Part shown: positions 1-11,700 of the stretch, one piece after another
Numbering within the stretch: the stretch's first letter is position 1
Layout: each line of letters opens with the position of its first letter
Assembly (NCBI RefSeq): GCF_008831285.2
Contig: NC_045139.1
Span: forward strand, 3,110,704 to 3,170,703
Source: Nymphaea colorata
Taxonomy: Eukaryota > Streptophyta > Magnoliopsida > Nymphaeales > Nymphaeaceae
Length of the DNA stretch: 60,000 nucleotides
Direction: 5' to 3'
The notes under the pieces: generated by a model
Told to the model about the DNA's origin: nothing
What the model saw: the letters and a program-made list of their open reading frames with translations, nothing else
The model's database searches: none
Program-made: the position numbers and the translations under genes

Positions 1-1330
1 CTTACCATACTTGGTTTGACATAAGAGAATTCTTTTTTCTGTCCAAGTCACTTCGACTCCTAAAAAATAGCTTAATTTGCCGAGATCTTTGACATGAAAC
101 TCCTTGCAAAAAGCGTAAACAAAACTTTGCAAAAATATGAAACAATTTCCAGTTATGATCATATCATCAACATACACAAGGAGAACAATAGTTTTTGAAT
201 TTTGATATAATGTAAACATAGACGGATCAGCCATACTGGTAGAAAAACCATAATCAAGAAGAAAACTGCTTAGTCTAGCATACCATGCACGTGACGCTTG
301 TTTCAGACCATAAATGGCTCGTTGCAATTTCCAAACATATCCTGGTTTTGTTTTATCTTCATACCCAGGAGGTTGTTTCATGTAAACATCTTCGTTAATA
401 GCGTTGCATAAGAAAGCATTTTTGATATCCAATTGTCTTATTTCTCACCGTCTAACTGTAGCAATAGAAAGAACCATTTTAATAGTGGTAGGGCGAACCA
501 CTGGAGAAAAGGTTTCATGAAAATCAATTCCTTTTTTTGAGTGAAGCCGCGAGCAACAAGTCTAGTCTTGAGTTTTTCCAATGATCCATCTGATTTTAGC
601 TTGGTTTTAAATACCCATTTCGATCCAACTACATTCATCTTGGGATCATATGGTACAAGTCTCCATGTTTGATTTTCATTTAACGCTTCAATTTCTTTGT
701 CCATAGCGTTTTTCTAGCTTGGTTTTCTAAGAGCCTCATTGACACTTGAAGGTTCTTTAGGAATATCTTGATATAAGTATGTAAGTTGGCATATTTGGGA
801 TTAGGTTTGAAAGTTTCTATCATCGATCTAGTGACCATTGTTCTAACCATGACAGGAGAAGAAACAGTACCTTGTTCAAGGCTTTCGGTCATGGTGGTGT
901 CCAGTATTTCATGTCTGCTTTGATCTTGTTCCAAATTTTCCATTTGAGGGTGAAAAGATTGAGCATCACCTGACATAGTGCTATTTCGTTCCACGTTTTC
1001 AGTTATGGCTGTCTCATGTTCGTCTTGATCGGAGTTGCTTGGCTGACTGTGGATCAGTTGCCCGTCTATGGTCATATTATCAATCGAAACCTCTTACCTC
1101 TTGAGACCGAGAATGTGTGTCAATCTCATTTCTTTCTTCCTCATGATGAACGTTTGTTCGAGTAGAACTATTCTCTTCGGAAACTGATTGTTCTATGTCC
1201 GCTCGTTCCTCATCAAAAGAAATTAAATCAGAAGTTAGAGAATCTCCATCATATAATTTTGCAGGATTTTTATAAGAAAAGAAATGTTCGTTTTGTAGTA
1301 ATCCGGAGTTTACACAAAAACCAGGTCATC
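1..1330 (-). mobile_element. Decayed Ty1/copia fragment (reverse transcriptase part)
   Basis: Reading the minus strand gives the start of a Copia reverse transcriptase: WVFKTKLKSDGSLEKLKTRL then VARGFTQKK (about 704-530), the DVYMKQPPG-type region (about 390-360), and the catalytic LVYVDDMIITG motif near 160-185. It continues into the KDLGKLSYFLGVEV segment at the window edge. Upstream (about 1330-700) is the acidic, Ser/Glu-rich linker that normally separates integrase from RT. The frame is broken by shifts and stops near 530-450 and 700, so no functional protein is expected. Gag, protease, the integrase core and the LTRs are absent, and the element is cut off by the left edge of the window. 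It differs from the intact Copia at 12347-17663, so it is a separate, older insertion. Confidence 0.88.
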
Positions 1331-1380
1331 ATCTATGCTATTTAACCAGAGGAGGGACGGGATACAGCCTTTGAGTACTT

Positions 1381-1815
1381 AAACTTATCATATGAATTCC
1401 CAGCGCCTAAGACTTGTGGGGTGGTTGTCATTGTTGGGGTTGCATCGGTCAAACTCTGTATGGCTTAATGTATGATGCCTTTGATCCAAATCTGGTTCAG
1501 TACAGCTACATTGGAAAAAGTTCCAAGTGGAACGCAAACCGTTTGTGTTCCCTGTTGATGCTGCTGTGTTGTATTCATGTTGACGAATATGTCCACACCT
1601 TGGTTAAAGCCTTAATTTTCACTGTGGATATAGGTGATCACCACATGTAACACCACAAAAGACGGACTGGTGCAGGAAGCTGAAAGCTTCCACCTAAAAC
1701 CAACTGTGACTGATGTGCAACATGGAAAGCCTGTGCTGTCAACATTCAGATATCTGGATCATATCGACTCATACTTTACATTTTCTTTTGGTGGTTGGAA
1801 GGGAGAAGTGTAGCA
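1381..1815 (+). pseudogene. Broken coding remnant, unrecognised protein
   Basis: Several frames carry protein-like text in the same order and direction. A first piece contains FEYLNLSYEFPAPKTC and a hydrophobic stretch (about 1368-1460). A second contains DAFDPNLVQYSYIGKSSKW (about 1471-1531). After a frame change comes KPFVFPVDAAVLYS (about 1535-1580). A last piece, after a possible acceptor near 1635, contains LKPTVTDVQHGKPVLSTFRY and then LDHIDSYFTFSFGGWKGEV, ending at a TAG at 1813-1815. The breaks suggest a degraded gene fragment, or part of a real gene whose introns I cannot place. I do not recognise the family. It could also be chance, although the composition is more protein-like than its surroundings. 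Confidence 0.35.
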
Positions 1816-3764
1816 ACTCTTGCACTTGCGAGAAGGCTTAGCGGAAACTAGTGCCTGTTTAGTTTCTTCCTGCGATCAGAAATCATATGATGCCTTGCCA
1901 TTAGTTGATTGTATTGATCATGTCTATTTGCTAGTTTCTCCTGCCCCTTAGTTCAGCTTTACTAATTATATTCTACAAAAACTTATGTGTATTGTGTTAG
2001 AAGCACATTTGAAACCGTACATGAAAACTATCGGAAAAACTTGATAGCTAGTCTGATAGCCATTTTCTGCAACCTCAATGTGTTGTTTGCAACTGTATTG
2101 GTGTGCCTCCATGCACACATGCGTGTATGTGTGTGGCCACTTTATTGCTTCACTCAATTGGCCCAACAAAACATAGTGGTAAAAATGGGTATAAAGTTCT
2201 TGGTGGGCTTTTTTTACTGGATAGTCCAGATCCAATATTGGCAAGGAAGCGAACATTTCTGAGATGCAATAAATCCAGATCCGTTCGATTCTCAAACAAA
2301 CTAGATCATGTTTTCATGCGCTGTCAGGACATTAGAAGACCGAAATACCCTTAACAGTAAAAATTGCACTCCAGCATCTTCACCATTCTCCAGCCAAGAG
2401 CAGAGACACATGTGGGCATGTGTGGGCAATTGCCCGCACAGTCTATTAAAATTCCCTTATTCACTTAATTTGTTGATCCTAAAACTTTACATACAAATAA
2501 AAGGCCCCTCGAATATATGGTACGTGTTCCTCAGTCAAATACTTCTGGCTCCATGGGTTCTCCATCCTCTATTCCTTGTCCATATTAGATTAAGGAATTA
2601 CCATCAGAAACAACAAATGATGTACCAATCGACAACGAAGACAAACCCATGATAACAGGGCAAAAAAAAAAATAATAATAACAGGGTAAAACAAAAAAAA
2701 ACTGTTTATGGCTTCTCTCTGTCACCTGAATATACGCTTTCGACTCCGTGTATGATGGCGAAGAGAGATGAGACGAACTGATACCCTTAGGCCTTAACTC
2801 ATTTCCTTGAATTTCAAGCATTTAAAAAATCATATTTGCAATCTGCAAATTGGTTCAACCAATATGATATGGGCAAACTTCTCATAGAATATCTTAGTTG
2901 GAACTGTGATTTGAATAATTGAAGTTTGATGTATGTGAATTACAGCTAAAAATACAAAACAGATAGGTGCGAAAAAACACATTTGTTGAAAAGCTGGTAG
3001 GAAATTGACCAACAAGACTCCACGGACAAATAAGATGGGATTGAATTGAGTGTTGGATGGGATTGAATTGAGTGTTGAATGGGTTTGAGGATGATGGTAC
3101 AAAGCGATTTATTCGGCAAGGCTCCGGTCAAGCCCAGTGGCTACATAGATGAAGGAGATTGCAGCTATCCTGCATTGTCCTTAACATGGTTGTTATATGT
3201 TATAACCAAGTAGTCGACATGCGCCCTGTTAATTTATGTTACTTAAGCACTGTTGAGGATCAGGACCCAGAGGCAGGGGAATGGAATGAAGGCTTTGGGG
3301 CATCTTTTTGGGCAGTGGGGTTGTTAACCTCTCTCTCACCCAAAAAGCTAGAACCAATGGGTTAACCAGGACCCATACACAAACTGACGTGCAAATAAAG
3401 CTAATGTGCTGATTACCCATTTCATAAAAAGTAAATGAGACTATTGGTAGTGTCAGCCACTCCAATTTAGTATATAAATGTGTCTATTTTATAAGTCTCG
3501 TTAATAAACCTTCAATTCAATGGGCAGACTCAACAAGTGGTCTATCCATTGAGAAGTTTCGAACACATGAACGCACACAGACACTCTATTCGGAGGAAGA
3601 GAAGACAAGCATATAATTCTTCACTTCATATTAGATAATAACATATATAATAATACTCAAACAGATGAAAGCAAAGCACACTCAGAAACATCAAATGCAA
3701 CCCATTATTTATTTATATAGCGCCCCACAGAGGTAAACAAGCCTTCTACCAATTCCCAAAGCCA
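1816..3764. other. Intergenic, no gene seen
   Basis: No reading frame here looks like a conserved protein. The stretch is AT-rich with A-runs at about 2661-2700. It contains one exact 22-bp tandem duplication (3034-3055 and 3056-3077). Short frames exist on both strands but overlap each other and lack codon structure. Confidence 0.6.
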
Positions 3765-4158
3765 TTATTTCTTGTACTTTTTCTCATCATGCAGCTTCTT
3801 GAAGCATCCCTGAGGATCCGCCTCAAAATCCTTTCTTGGATTTTTTTCAGTTCCACTTTTCAACGGAAATTTCATCAAGTCCTCCAACCACTGCACAACT
3901 GCTTGTTTGTTGTGCTCAGTAACCTTGCTGCCGTCCATGTCCACTAGCAGATTTCTGTACCACTAAGGATGTTGAAGATGAGGATGCTTCTTCGATCAGG
4001 CAAACCCCATATATATAGACACACGAATCCGTGGCTTCAGTGCTCATTAATTTGGTAGTGCATGGAGCATGAAAATCGTTCTGTGACTGGTTTGCGACAT
4101 TCATTCTGTTCTTGCTTTCCCTAGGAGTTTGTTTACTCAAGGAACGAAATCGATGCAT
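3765..4158 (-). CDS. Small unrecognised gene, copy 1 (two segments)
   Basis: The minus strand has an 80-codon frame starting at 4158 (MHRFRSLSKQTPRESKNRMN, then NVANQSQNDFHAP). It passes through a Ser-rich stretch (EEASSSSTSL) and closes at 3916. A second frame, shifted by one base, covers 3938-3765 and reads MDGSKVTEHNKQAVVQWLED, then FEADPQGCFKKLHDEKKYKK and a TAA. The two overlap around 3940-3970, where a possible splice acceptor (TGGTACAG) could join them, or a one-base frameshift has broken the gene. The C-terminal motif D-F/I-E-A-D/N-P-Q-x-x-F-K-K-L-H-D-E recurs in the second copy near 6430, which supports real coding descent. The predicted product is small, basic and has no evident signal peptide or membrane segment. 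I do not recognise the family, and it may be a pseudogene. Confidence 0.45.
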
Positions 4159-5574
4159 TTTTTTTTTGTTTTTAGCAATTCAAACGAATGAATCTCTCAT
4201 ACATTTTAAAGAAGAATTAATAAGTCAAACAAGGCGCGTCACACATAAATTTCTGCTCCTGGGAAAGCTAAAAATTAATTGTTTCGAATGGAAATTGGCA
4301 CTAGAAGAATTACGTTAAAGGAAAAGTTGGAAAAGACATGCACATGTCGATCCGTTTGGTATATATATTTTTTTTTTGGTTAAATCCAGTATTTGGCTAG
4401 GACGCCGGTTCAGCTGATCAACCAAATTTTGAATTGACAAAACAATAAAATATGATCGGTATTTTAAAAATAAATAAAACCATAGAGCTACAATGTTTTA
4501 AAAATGTGAGAACAAAGTAAAATGGTGAAGAGTATATGAAACGTGGCACCTTACATATCAACAATTGAACATGAGCGATTTTATCCGCGCACCAATTCGA
4601 TTTGAACTTGATTTTTGCAGTGTCGATAGTATCATATAATACTTTCTTACCAAGCCTTTTTTCTTTCCCAGGATAATAAAGAAAAGGACATACATTTGTT
4701 GAGATAACAGAAGTTACAAAGGCCGACTTGTAGAAATTTCTCATACCATATCCCCTAAGATAACTGGTTTTTATTCTTAACTATTTTTTCTATCTAAAGT
4801 CCAATTTTACTGTAATATTAAGTTCCTAATATTGGTTTTTATGAATGCATGCCATATGATCTTTGTAAAGAGAGAATATCCATTGTATTTTTAAATTTCT
4901 ATGCAATATGCTATAAAGTTATAGTGGTAGTCCGGATGAGTGAGAGCAGTACGACCGCCATGGGCAATGAGACTGAAATCCATGCAGAGGTTGTGTTGTT
5001 TTCGTGATGGCAGCTGTGTACCCTTCAATTTAAGCACCGCACCCATGCAAGGTATAGCGTTCACATGAGTTGAATCATAGACACTTCATGCACCTTTATC
5101 CTGACCTGCTATACTTTGCCCCTTGAAACTATAATGATAACTAGGATGTATAAATCTCCTATCATATGTCACAGGACGCAAGTCAGCCACACAAACTGCG
5201 TGACCAATACTTTTGAACTTCTTTTGACATAGAGAAAGCATGAGACATGATCGCACTTTTCAGGTCTGGGTTGTTCTTTTCGTGGAAATGCTTGTCATAA
5301 TGTTTCAACAAGGCAAGGAGACCATTAATTCGTTTATATCAAACACAATAAGATGCTAAGATGACCAAAGAATAATGCACCAACCACCTGGGGCGAGTCC
5401 ATCTGGACTAGTGAAGTGAGAGCATCTCATATATTTATGATCTTATATTCTACGTGAAACTGCAAAGTCAATCTCTCGTCTATATTAGGTGTTAAAATTT
5501 CCAGAAGAATTGCATTTTTGTTTTTGAGTGAAAATGCTTTTTTACACTGATAAGCAGCTTCAGAGACGGGCAAT
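4159..5574. other. Upstream region of small gene, no further gene
   Basis: This is AT-rich sequence upstream of the minus-strand small gene. It is alignable in pieces to 6790-7640. No reading frame resembles a known protein. Confidence 0.5.
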
Positions 5575-6045
5575 TAGGGGTGAACACGAGCCCGAGCTCA
5601 GTCAGCTCGAGCTCAGCTCGACTAATGAAACCTTGAGCTCAATTCGACTAATGAAACCTTGAGCTCAACTCGGCTTGAGCTCGAAAATAGCTCGACGGAA
5701 GAAGCTCGAGCTCAACTCGATTAAGGTTCAACAAACTCGTTTGAATAGAATTGATATTCATTGTTTCGTGTTGAGCTCCAGTTCAACTCGATTAAAGCTT
5801 GACAAGCTCGTTTGAATGGAATTGATATTCATCGTTACATGTTGAACTCGAGCTCAACTCACTCGACAAACTCGTAAACTCATTTGAATATATAGTCTTG
5901 ATTAAGGCTCGACAAACTCAATTAAGGCTCAAGCTCGACTCGGCAGTTACGTGTTGAGCTCGAATTCAACTTGATTATTTGAACGAGTCGACTCAAGAAA
6001 TGACTCGGCTCGAACTCATTCACGAGCCGTGCTTTAACTAGTAGC
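5575..6045. repeat. CTCGAG/AGCTCG-rich degenerate repeat block
   Basis: About 470 bp are made of degenerate reiterations of GAGCTCGAGCTCAACTCGA-like words, often followed by AATTGATATTCAT and TCGACAAACTCG. The block begins near TAGGGGTGAACACGAGCCCG and ends near CTCATTCACGAGCCGTG. These ends are roughly inverted relative to each other. Blocks of this type are common in plant genomes and are probably non-autonomous transposon or internal tandem-repeat derivatives. It lies exactly between the two copies of the local duplication. Confidence 0.7.
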
Positions 6046-6379
6046 TAGACTAGTTGTTTACCCTTACGGGCAATATATGCTCATTCTCTCAAGAAAGTAA
6101 ACCCAAGGACCTGCATACATATTTTCTCCCAATCTTCCTCACCTTTTCTTTAACTGGCTGCAGAAACTCTTTCAATCATCTTACGTTTCATAAAACCATG
6201 AAGTTAGTTAATGTTTGGCGACCTCTTGTCACCCAGCTCCTTTTAAATGAACTTTCATGTTGTCGGTTCTCTCTCGGTTGGGTGAACAGGCTACGCATCA
6301 GGAACATAGCATGACTGTCGGCGAAATTAATATAAAAACAAGAAGAAAAGACCTTTTATTTATTTTTTATAAAGCATCC

Positions 6380-7640
6380 CCATAGGAATACGATCCTATT
6401 TCCAATCCCCAGAGGGTCTTCATCATGCAGCTTCTTGAAGTAACATTGAGGATTGGCTTCAATGTCCATTCCTTGTTATTTCCTCAGATCCTCTTTTCTT
6501 GGTGCCTACATCATGTCATAGTCCTTAGAACCAGTGCCTTTGGTGTCCTCAGAAGCCCTGCGAGTGTCCATCCTCACTTGCAGACAGCTATATCAAGTAT
6601 GTTGAAGATAAGATTGTCTCTTCACTCGTTAAACACATCGTACATATAGAACAACGGCTTCAGCACTCTTTATTCTTCGTGAATCGTGGTATCATTCACT
6701 GACTGGCTTGCTACATTCATTCTGTTCTTGCTTTTCCTAAGAGTCTATTACTCAAGGAACAAAGTGCATCTCTTTTGTTTCTTTTTATTCTGTCACAGAC
6801 CCACAGAGTTATTGTTATAGTTAAAACGAGTGAATCCCCATGTTCATGCATTTTACTGAAAAAAACTCAGTCAAACAAGGTGTGGCAAAAATAATCCTGC
6901 AACCATCTGATCTACGCAAAGAACAATTGCATCTGAACCCTGCGGGAAGGGCCAGAAAATTGACTTTAACAGAGATCAAGTTTGGGGTGCTCTTTTCCAT
7001 GCAAATGCTTGTCATTTCCGGGACGTTGGAAAAAACATGCAAACTCTTGGTTCCCTTTGACATAATTTTCTCCGGTGTTGGAAGAATCGAAAATTGAATC
7101 CATTGTGTTAGGCCGTAGATTCAGCTCAATCTGTAACTGTGTTACGAATCGGAAATAACTAATCTTTTATTGATATTTTTAAAAAATAAATGTAAAAGAC
7201 AAAAAAATTAAAATTAAAATATTGATGAATAGGATATGACATACGGCACCTGTATTGTCATTTGTCAAGTGAATATATACAATACAGAAGGCAAGTTAAG
7301 TTAGCTGGGAATCTGTTTCCAAGAAGAAATTGGGCCGCCTGTCATTTGCAGTAATAAGATGAATAGAGGGGAGACGATTTCCACATGGCAAGGAGACGAT
7401 GAATGCGTTTGCAACATAGAAAGATATGGAAATGACCAAAGAGAGACCGCTGAAGTACTAGTGAAGGGTCTTAATATCTCTTAATTCTACTTGGAACGGC
7501 AAATTCATACTCTCCTATATAAAGAGGGTGAACCTAGTTAAGTTTCAACTTTATTAGACTTCTTACTGTTGGGTGAAATTTCAAGCTTTTTTTCACTAAT
7601 AAGCAGTTTAAAGGCGGGCATAATATGCGTAATAAATATC
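6380..7640. repeat. Diverged tandem duplication, right copy
   Basis: This is the partner of 3700-5575. It includes the broken second copy of the small gene, then colinear upstream sequence as far as the TAATAAGCAGTTTAAAGGCGGGCA motif near 7600. It is shorter than the left copy because of deletions. Inside, about 6821-7640 shows no frame of its own. Confidence 0.6.
6430..6769 (-). pseudogene. Small unrecognised gene, copy 2 (broken)
   Basis: The region equivalent to the first copy's start is at 6769 (ATGCACTTTGTTCCTTGA), where an in-frame stop appears after five codons. The following SKNRMNVA-type segment is still recognisable in the DNA (about 6705-6745). The C-terminal end reads DIEANPQCYFKKLHDE on the minus strand near 6430-6475, close to the first copy's DFEADPQGCFKKLHDE. 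Stops and frame changes separate the pieces. Loss of the stop after KKYKK lets this copy read on into DPLGIGNR. It is a clear paralogue of the gene at 3765-4158 and is very probably non-functional. Confidence 0.6.
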
Positions 7641-8723
7641 TTAATATAATTTATCAAGTATAATCATATGCGGGAAGGGCGATACTAAAAACTAAAATTC
7701 ATACCCATTTCACTAAAAAACTGTAACGTAATTCAGATCATCCCATTGTGTTCCATGTCTAAAATGTTTTGAGACAGATTCAATCAGGAATATTTGGAAT
7801 GCGGATCCATAGATGGTAATCTAAAGCAAGACATGCAGTTATGTTTGTTCGGCTCGGGCATTAATTCTCCAAAACTGACAAAAGATTAATCTCAAGATTC
7901 TCTGATGGTATGTCCAGATCAAGCCTCAGAACAAATCTGGCCTGTTTTAGGATCCATTATCAAGATTAGTACGTCAGACTCACTTATTGGATGTCGATGT
8001 CGGATCAATTTTACCACCTTAATTCCACACCTTATAGGTGAACTAGATTCAGCATCCAATTATCTGAGCATGGATCTGGACCTGAAGAATCTACTTGAAA
8101 ACCAGTAGCTGATTAATTGAAGAAGAGCGTTGTATTGTGCTTGAATAAGAACTTCTCATTATTATGATTTTATTGGTGCAATTGTCGAGATGAGAGTTGG
8201 TAAGCAATTAGTTTTTGTTTTGAATCTTTGTGACCCTAACTCCATTTGTTGTGCTTAAGTGGAAAAGTAGCAGGAGTAGCACTTAAAGATACCAAAACAA
8301 GACTTATATCTCATAAAAATAAGGAGTTAAAGTGGAAGCTTAGACTCCGTTTTTAATAATAGTATGAAAGAATCCATCTGAACGAGGCAAAGAGGCCCAA
8401 GACGGAGGTGAATATTTTGACGACAACATTCAACGGCTTCAGCTGGAAGCCTCGAAGAGGGCTATTGGTCCCTTTTTCTTGGCCGATTTGTTGCCGATTT
8501 TATTTCAGCGAACCCCGAGTTTCTGCCGATTTTTCCCTCTCTTGTCTCTTTCTCTCAGCTTCGATCTCAAGCTCGATCGAAGAGGAGAAACGGAGGTGGC
8601 AGCCTTTTCTCCCGTCGCTCTTTTTCTTTTTCGTTATTTTGATCCAGGAAAGGGGAGAGGGAGGCTTCCTTCTTCCTTTTGGTTCCATCCTTCTCAATCC
8701 ATGAAGTAGTGAAGAACGACGAA
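7641..8723 (+). promoter_or_regulatory. Intergenic and presumed promoter/5' leader of QSOX
   Basis: No gene is seen between 7641 and about 8400. From about 8440 the composition becomes C/T-rich (TTTCCCTCTCTTGTCTCTTTCTCTC near 8530-8560), as is common in plant 5' leaders, and this runs into the QSOX start codon at 8724. There is an in-frame upstream ATG at 8679 that would add 15 residues. No convincing TATA box could be fixed. Confidence 0.45.
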
Positions 8724-11700
8724 ATGAGTATGATGGTGGGAACGATGAAAATGGTCCTCTGCGTTTCGTTTTTGGTGCTGCCAACGGTCGTCCAACCTGC
8801 GATCATGGATGACATATGGGCAGCCGGTGGATCTGCAGCGGGGCAGAGGAGGTGGTTGTTGAGATCTCTGAACGATCCCGGGTCGTCCGATTTCGCCGTC
8901 GAATTGAATGGCTCCAACTTCGATGAGGTCCTCAAGAACGCCCCTTCTCCTTGGGCTATTGTCGAGTTCTTCGCTCACTGGTCAGTGAGCCTCCTTCCCT
9001 TCTCTCTCATGTCCGTTCAAGAAACGTTCTTTTGTTGCAAATTTTCGAAAATTTTGATTAACTGTTTGATCTAAGAAAGAACTGTTTGTTGGTCCAACCG
9101 ACTTTCGAGTTCTGATTGGATATTCTTATTATAGATATGCCTGTTGATCTTGGTCATCCTTTTTGAAGGGGGCAGGACTAGGAGTGAGGTGTTCCAAAAC
9201 ATGAGACTAGACGACTTCGTAGAAGTTTTACTTCCTTAGCATGTCTTATTGTCGAGCATTGCTTTTGTGAAATTGGAATACAAACTTCTGTGTATGACAG
9301 TGTTGATTTTTTCAGGTGTCCTGCTTGTCGAAATTACAAGGTAAAATTGTATGGTTTCTGAAATAGTTACCAGTGGAACTGAAATGAGTGTGATTTTCTT
9401 ATTTTGTTCCATAATTATGTAGCCTCAATACGAAAAGGTAGCTGTGCTTTTCAATGGAGCAGATGCGGTTCATGGTGGGATTATACTTATGACAAGAGTA
9501 GATTGTGCCTTAAAGGTGTAGTGCCCTGTTCTTTGTTGATATTAGAAGTTGATGATTCTTGGGTTCTGGTGTTTTAATTTTGGAGCTTCTTTTAAACTTT
9601 AAAGATTCAGGAGTACTTACAGAAACGTGTGAATATCTTTAAACGTTTTGTTTTAGCTTCTGCTCAAGCAAATTTTCCAAGTAGGGTACGTCTGGTATTA
9701 CAACTGCTACACAGACGATAACTCCATCCATTTGATTGCTATTTTATGTTATGCAATTCTGATCCTAAAGCGAATTTGTATAATTTTCCTTCATGGTCAA
9801 GAAGTTCCAATCACCATATAGCTTTTCTGATTGCTTTTATTGTTTTTTTTTTTTCTCTTTTTTCAGTGTCTAAGCCATTTTTCCTTTTTCTTATGCAAAG
9901 ACATGTTCATCTTTGGAGTATAGCACATGCTGACTTTACCATTATTTTTCTCTTCTATATGTATCACAGTGCAGACAAATACAAAACTCTGCGATAGATT
10001 TTCTGTCGGACATTTCCCCATGCTTTTGTGGGGTCCCCCAGCTGAATTTGCATCTGGCAACTGGGAACCCAAAAACAACAAAAGTAAAATACAGGCCATT
10101 GATGATGCACGAACAGCTGATCGCTTGCTTAATTGGATCAATAAGCAAATAGGCAGGCATGCTCTCTTGAAGTGGCTTTTTCCTCTTTTTCTCTTGTGCC
10201 TTAAGATGTTGCAGTTGTGCTTGTTTGGCATGTGGTACGGACTAATAAACAAGTGGTCCGACATCTTTCTTTGAGTCCTCTATGTGCTGCTTATGGGACA
10301 ATTTGGTTCTTCATGTTGACCTATATAAATAGAGCTTTCTATTAAGAAAGAGGCGTGGAAGATGAATCTCTTAGAAGCACAGACATTTCAATTTTACATG
10401 GAAAAGCATGTTGTTACCATTAGTTCTTGCAGTTGTACTAATTGAAATTCTTTTGCGACCTTACATTTTTTGAAAATTAAATAACAGGAGTTTTTCCTTT
10501 GATGATGAGAAAATGGAGGAACAGCATCTGCACTCACAAAATATTTCAGTTTCTGGGCCAGTAAGTCAACAAGAATGCTTGAGTGGAATTGCCATAAATT
10601 GTTATTTGTTCCGTTTCATGGCCGTGCACTTACCAAGCATTTTATCTTGTAACTGATGGAAGATTTTGCAAGCTATCTTTGATGTTGAGGAAGCAACAGC
10701 TAAAGCCTTTGAGATTATTTTTGAGCATAAGGTTGTATCCATGTAAACAACATTTTCTTGGGCAATATGCGCATTCAAAATTCTTGTTAGTAATTTATTC
10801 AACATTATGCAGATGGTGAAGCCTAACACTCGTGCTCCTCTTATACAATTTCTACAGCTTCTCGTCGCTCATCATCCTTCTATGAGGTACATTGACTGCC
10901 CTCTAGAGATATGTAATTCTTGCTTGCTTAGGTTTTCTCTCTCTGACAGCAGTTAACAATTTCAGGTGCCGAAAGGGCAGCTCTGAGATGCTTATCAACT
11001 TTGACAATGCTTCCCCCTTGAACTTTTGGTCACCTCATACAGAGAAGGATGCTATTCCTATAGAAAATAGTGTACTTAAAAGCTCTCATGTTTGTGGTGA
11101 AGAAGTTCCCCGTGGATACTGGGTAATTATCCCTCTAAAAACTTCTGTACCATGTGATATTTTCAATAGATCCATGTTCCATTATATATTACAATCAGCA
11201 ATTTAACTGTGTTCTGAGTAACTGCTGCTCGTGTATGTGTTCTCAAAATTGTTTATTTGTTGTTCTAATTTCTAAGATTTCTGGTTAAATTCATGGAATG
11301 AATTAATAGTCCATTATCCTATTATGGGTGAATGAACATTTCCCTATATTGGAAATACTAAAAATTCAAGAATCTGGAGCTCATGGACTTGAATAGAACT
11401 TCACTCTTTTATGACTAGCTGCTAACTTAAGGTGCACAAGTTACACGGTGTCTTTTTTTCTTATTTCTTCACTAAGTGTTGTAAACATCCTATTCTAATT
11501 CTGTTATTTTTTTATTAAATTTTGGAATATGAGCATAAACAATGTCATGGTTCGACGTCTTTATGGGTGACCGTTTTGCTAGTCTGCTCTGTCTTACAAG
11601 AATGACCTTCCATTTCCCAAGTCTCTTTTTCTCTTATTCATCTTTTGTACATTTATTTGCTTGTATAATTGATGTTAACGTTCGGGCTGCAGTGCAGAAT

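Larger units (their letters stand above)
3700..5575. repeat. Diverged tandem duplication, left copy
   Basis: This block and 6380-7640 share a colinear series of similar segments. These are the small minus-strand gene (3765-4158 against about 6430-6769), the sequence just beyond its start (GTCAAACAAGG-type motif near 4220 and 6870), an A/T-rich part ending in GGCACC (near 4550 and 7245), a CAAATGCTTGTCAT-like part (near 5285 and 7005), and a terminal motif resembling TTCACTGATAAGCAGCTTCA (near 5545 and 7595). The order is slightly rearranged and many indels separate the copies, so the duplication is old. The copies are separated by the CTCGAG-rich block at 5575-6045. Confidence 0.65.

Noticed and set aside
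8679-8723. In-frame upstream ATG for QSOX at 8679
   Set aside because: It would put 15 mostly polar residues before the signal peptide. The ATG at 8724 places the hydrophobic core at a normal distance, so it was preferred.
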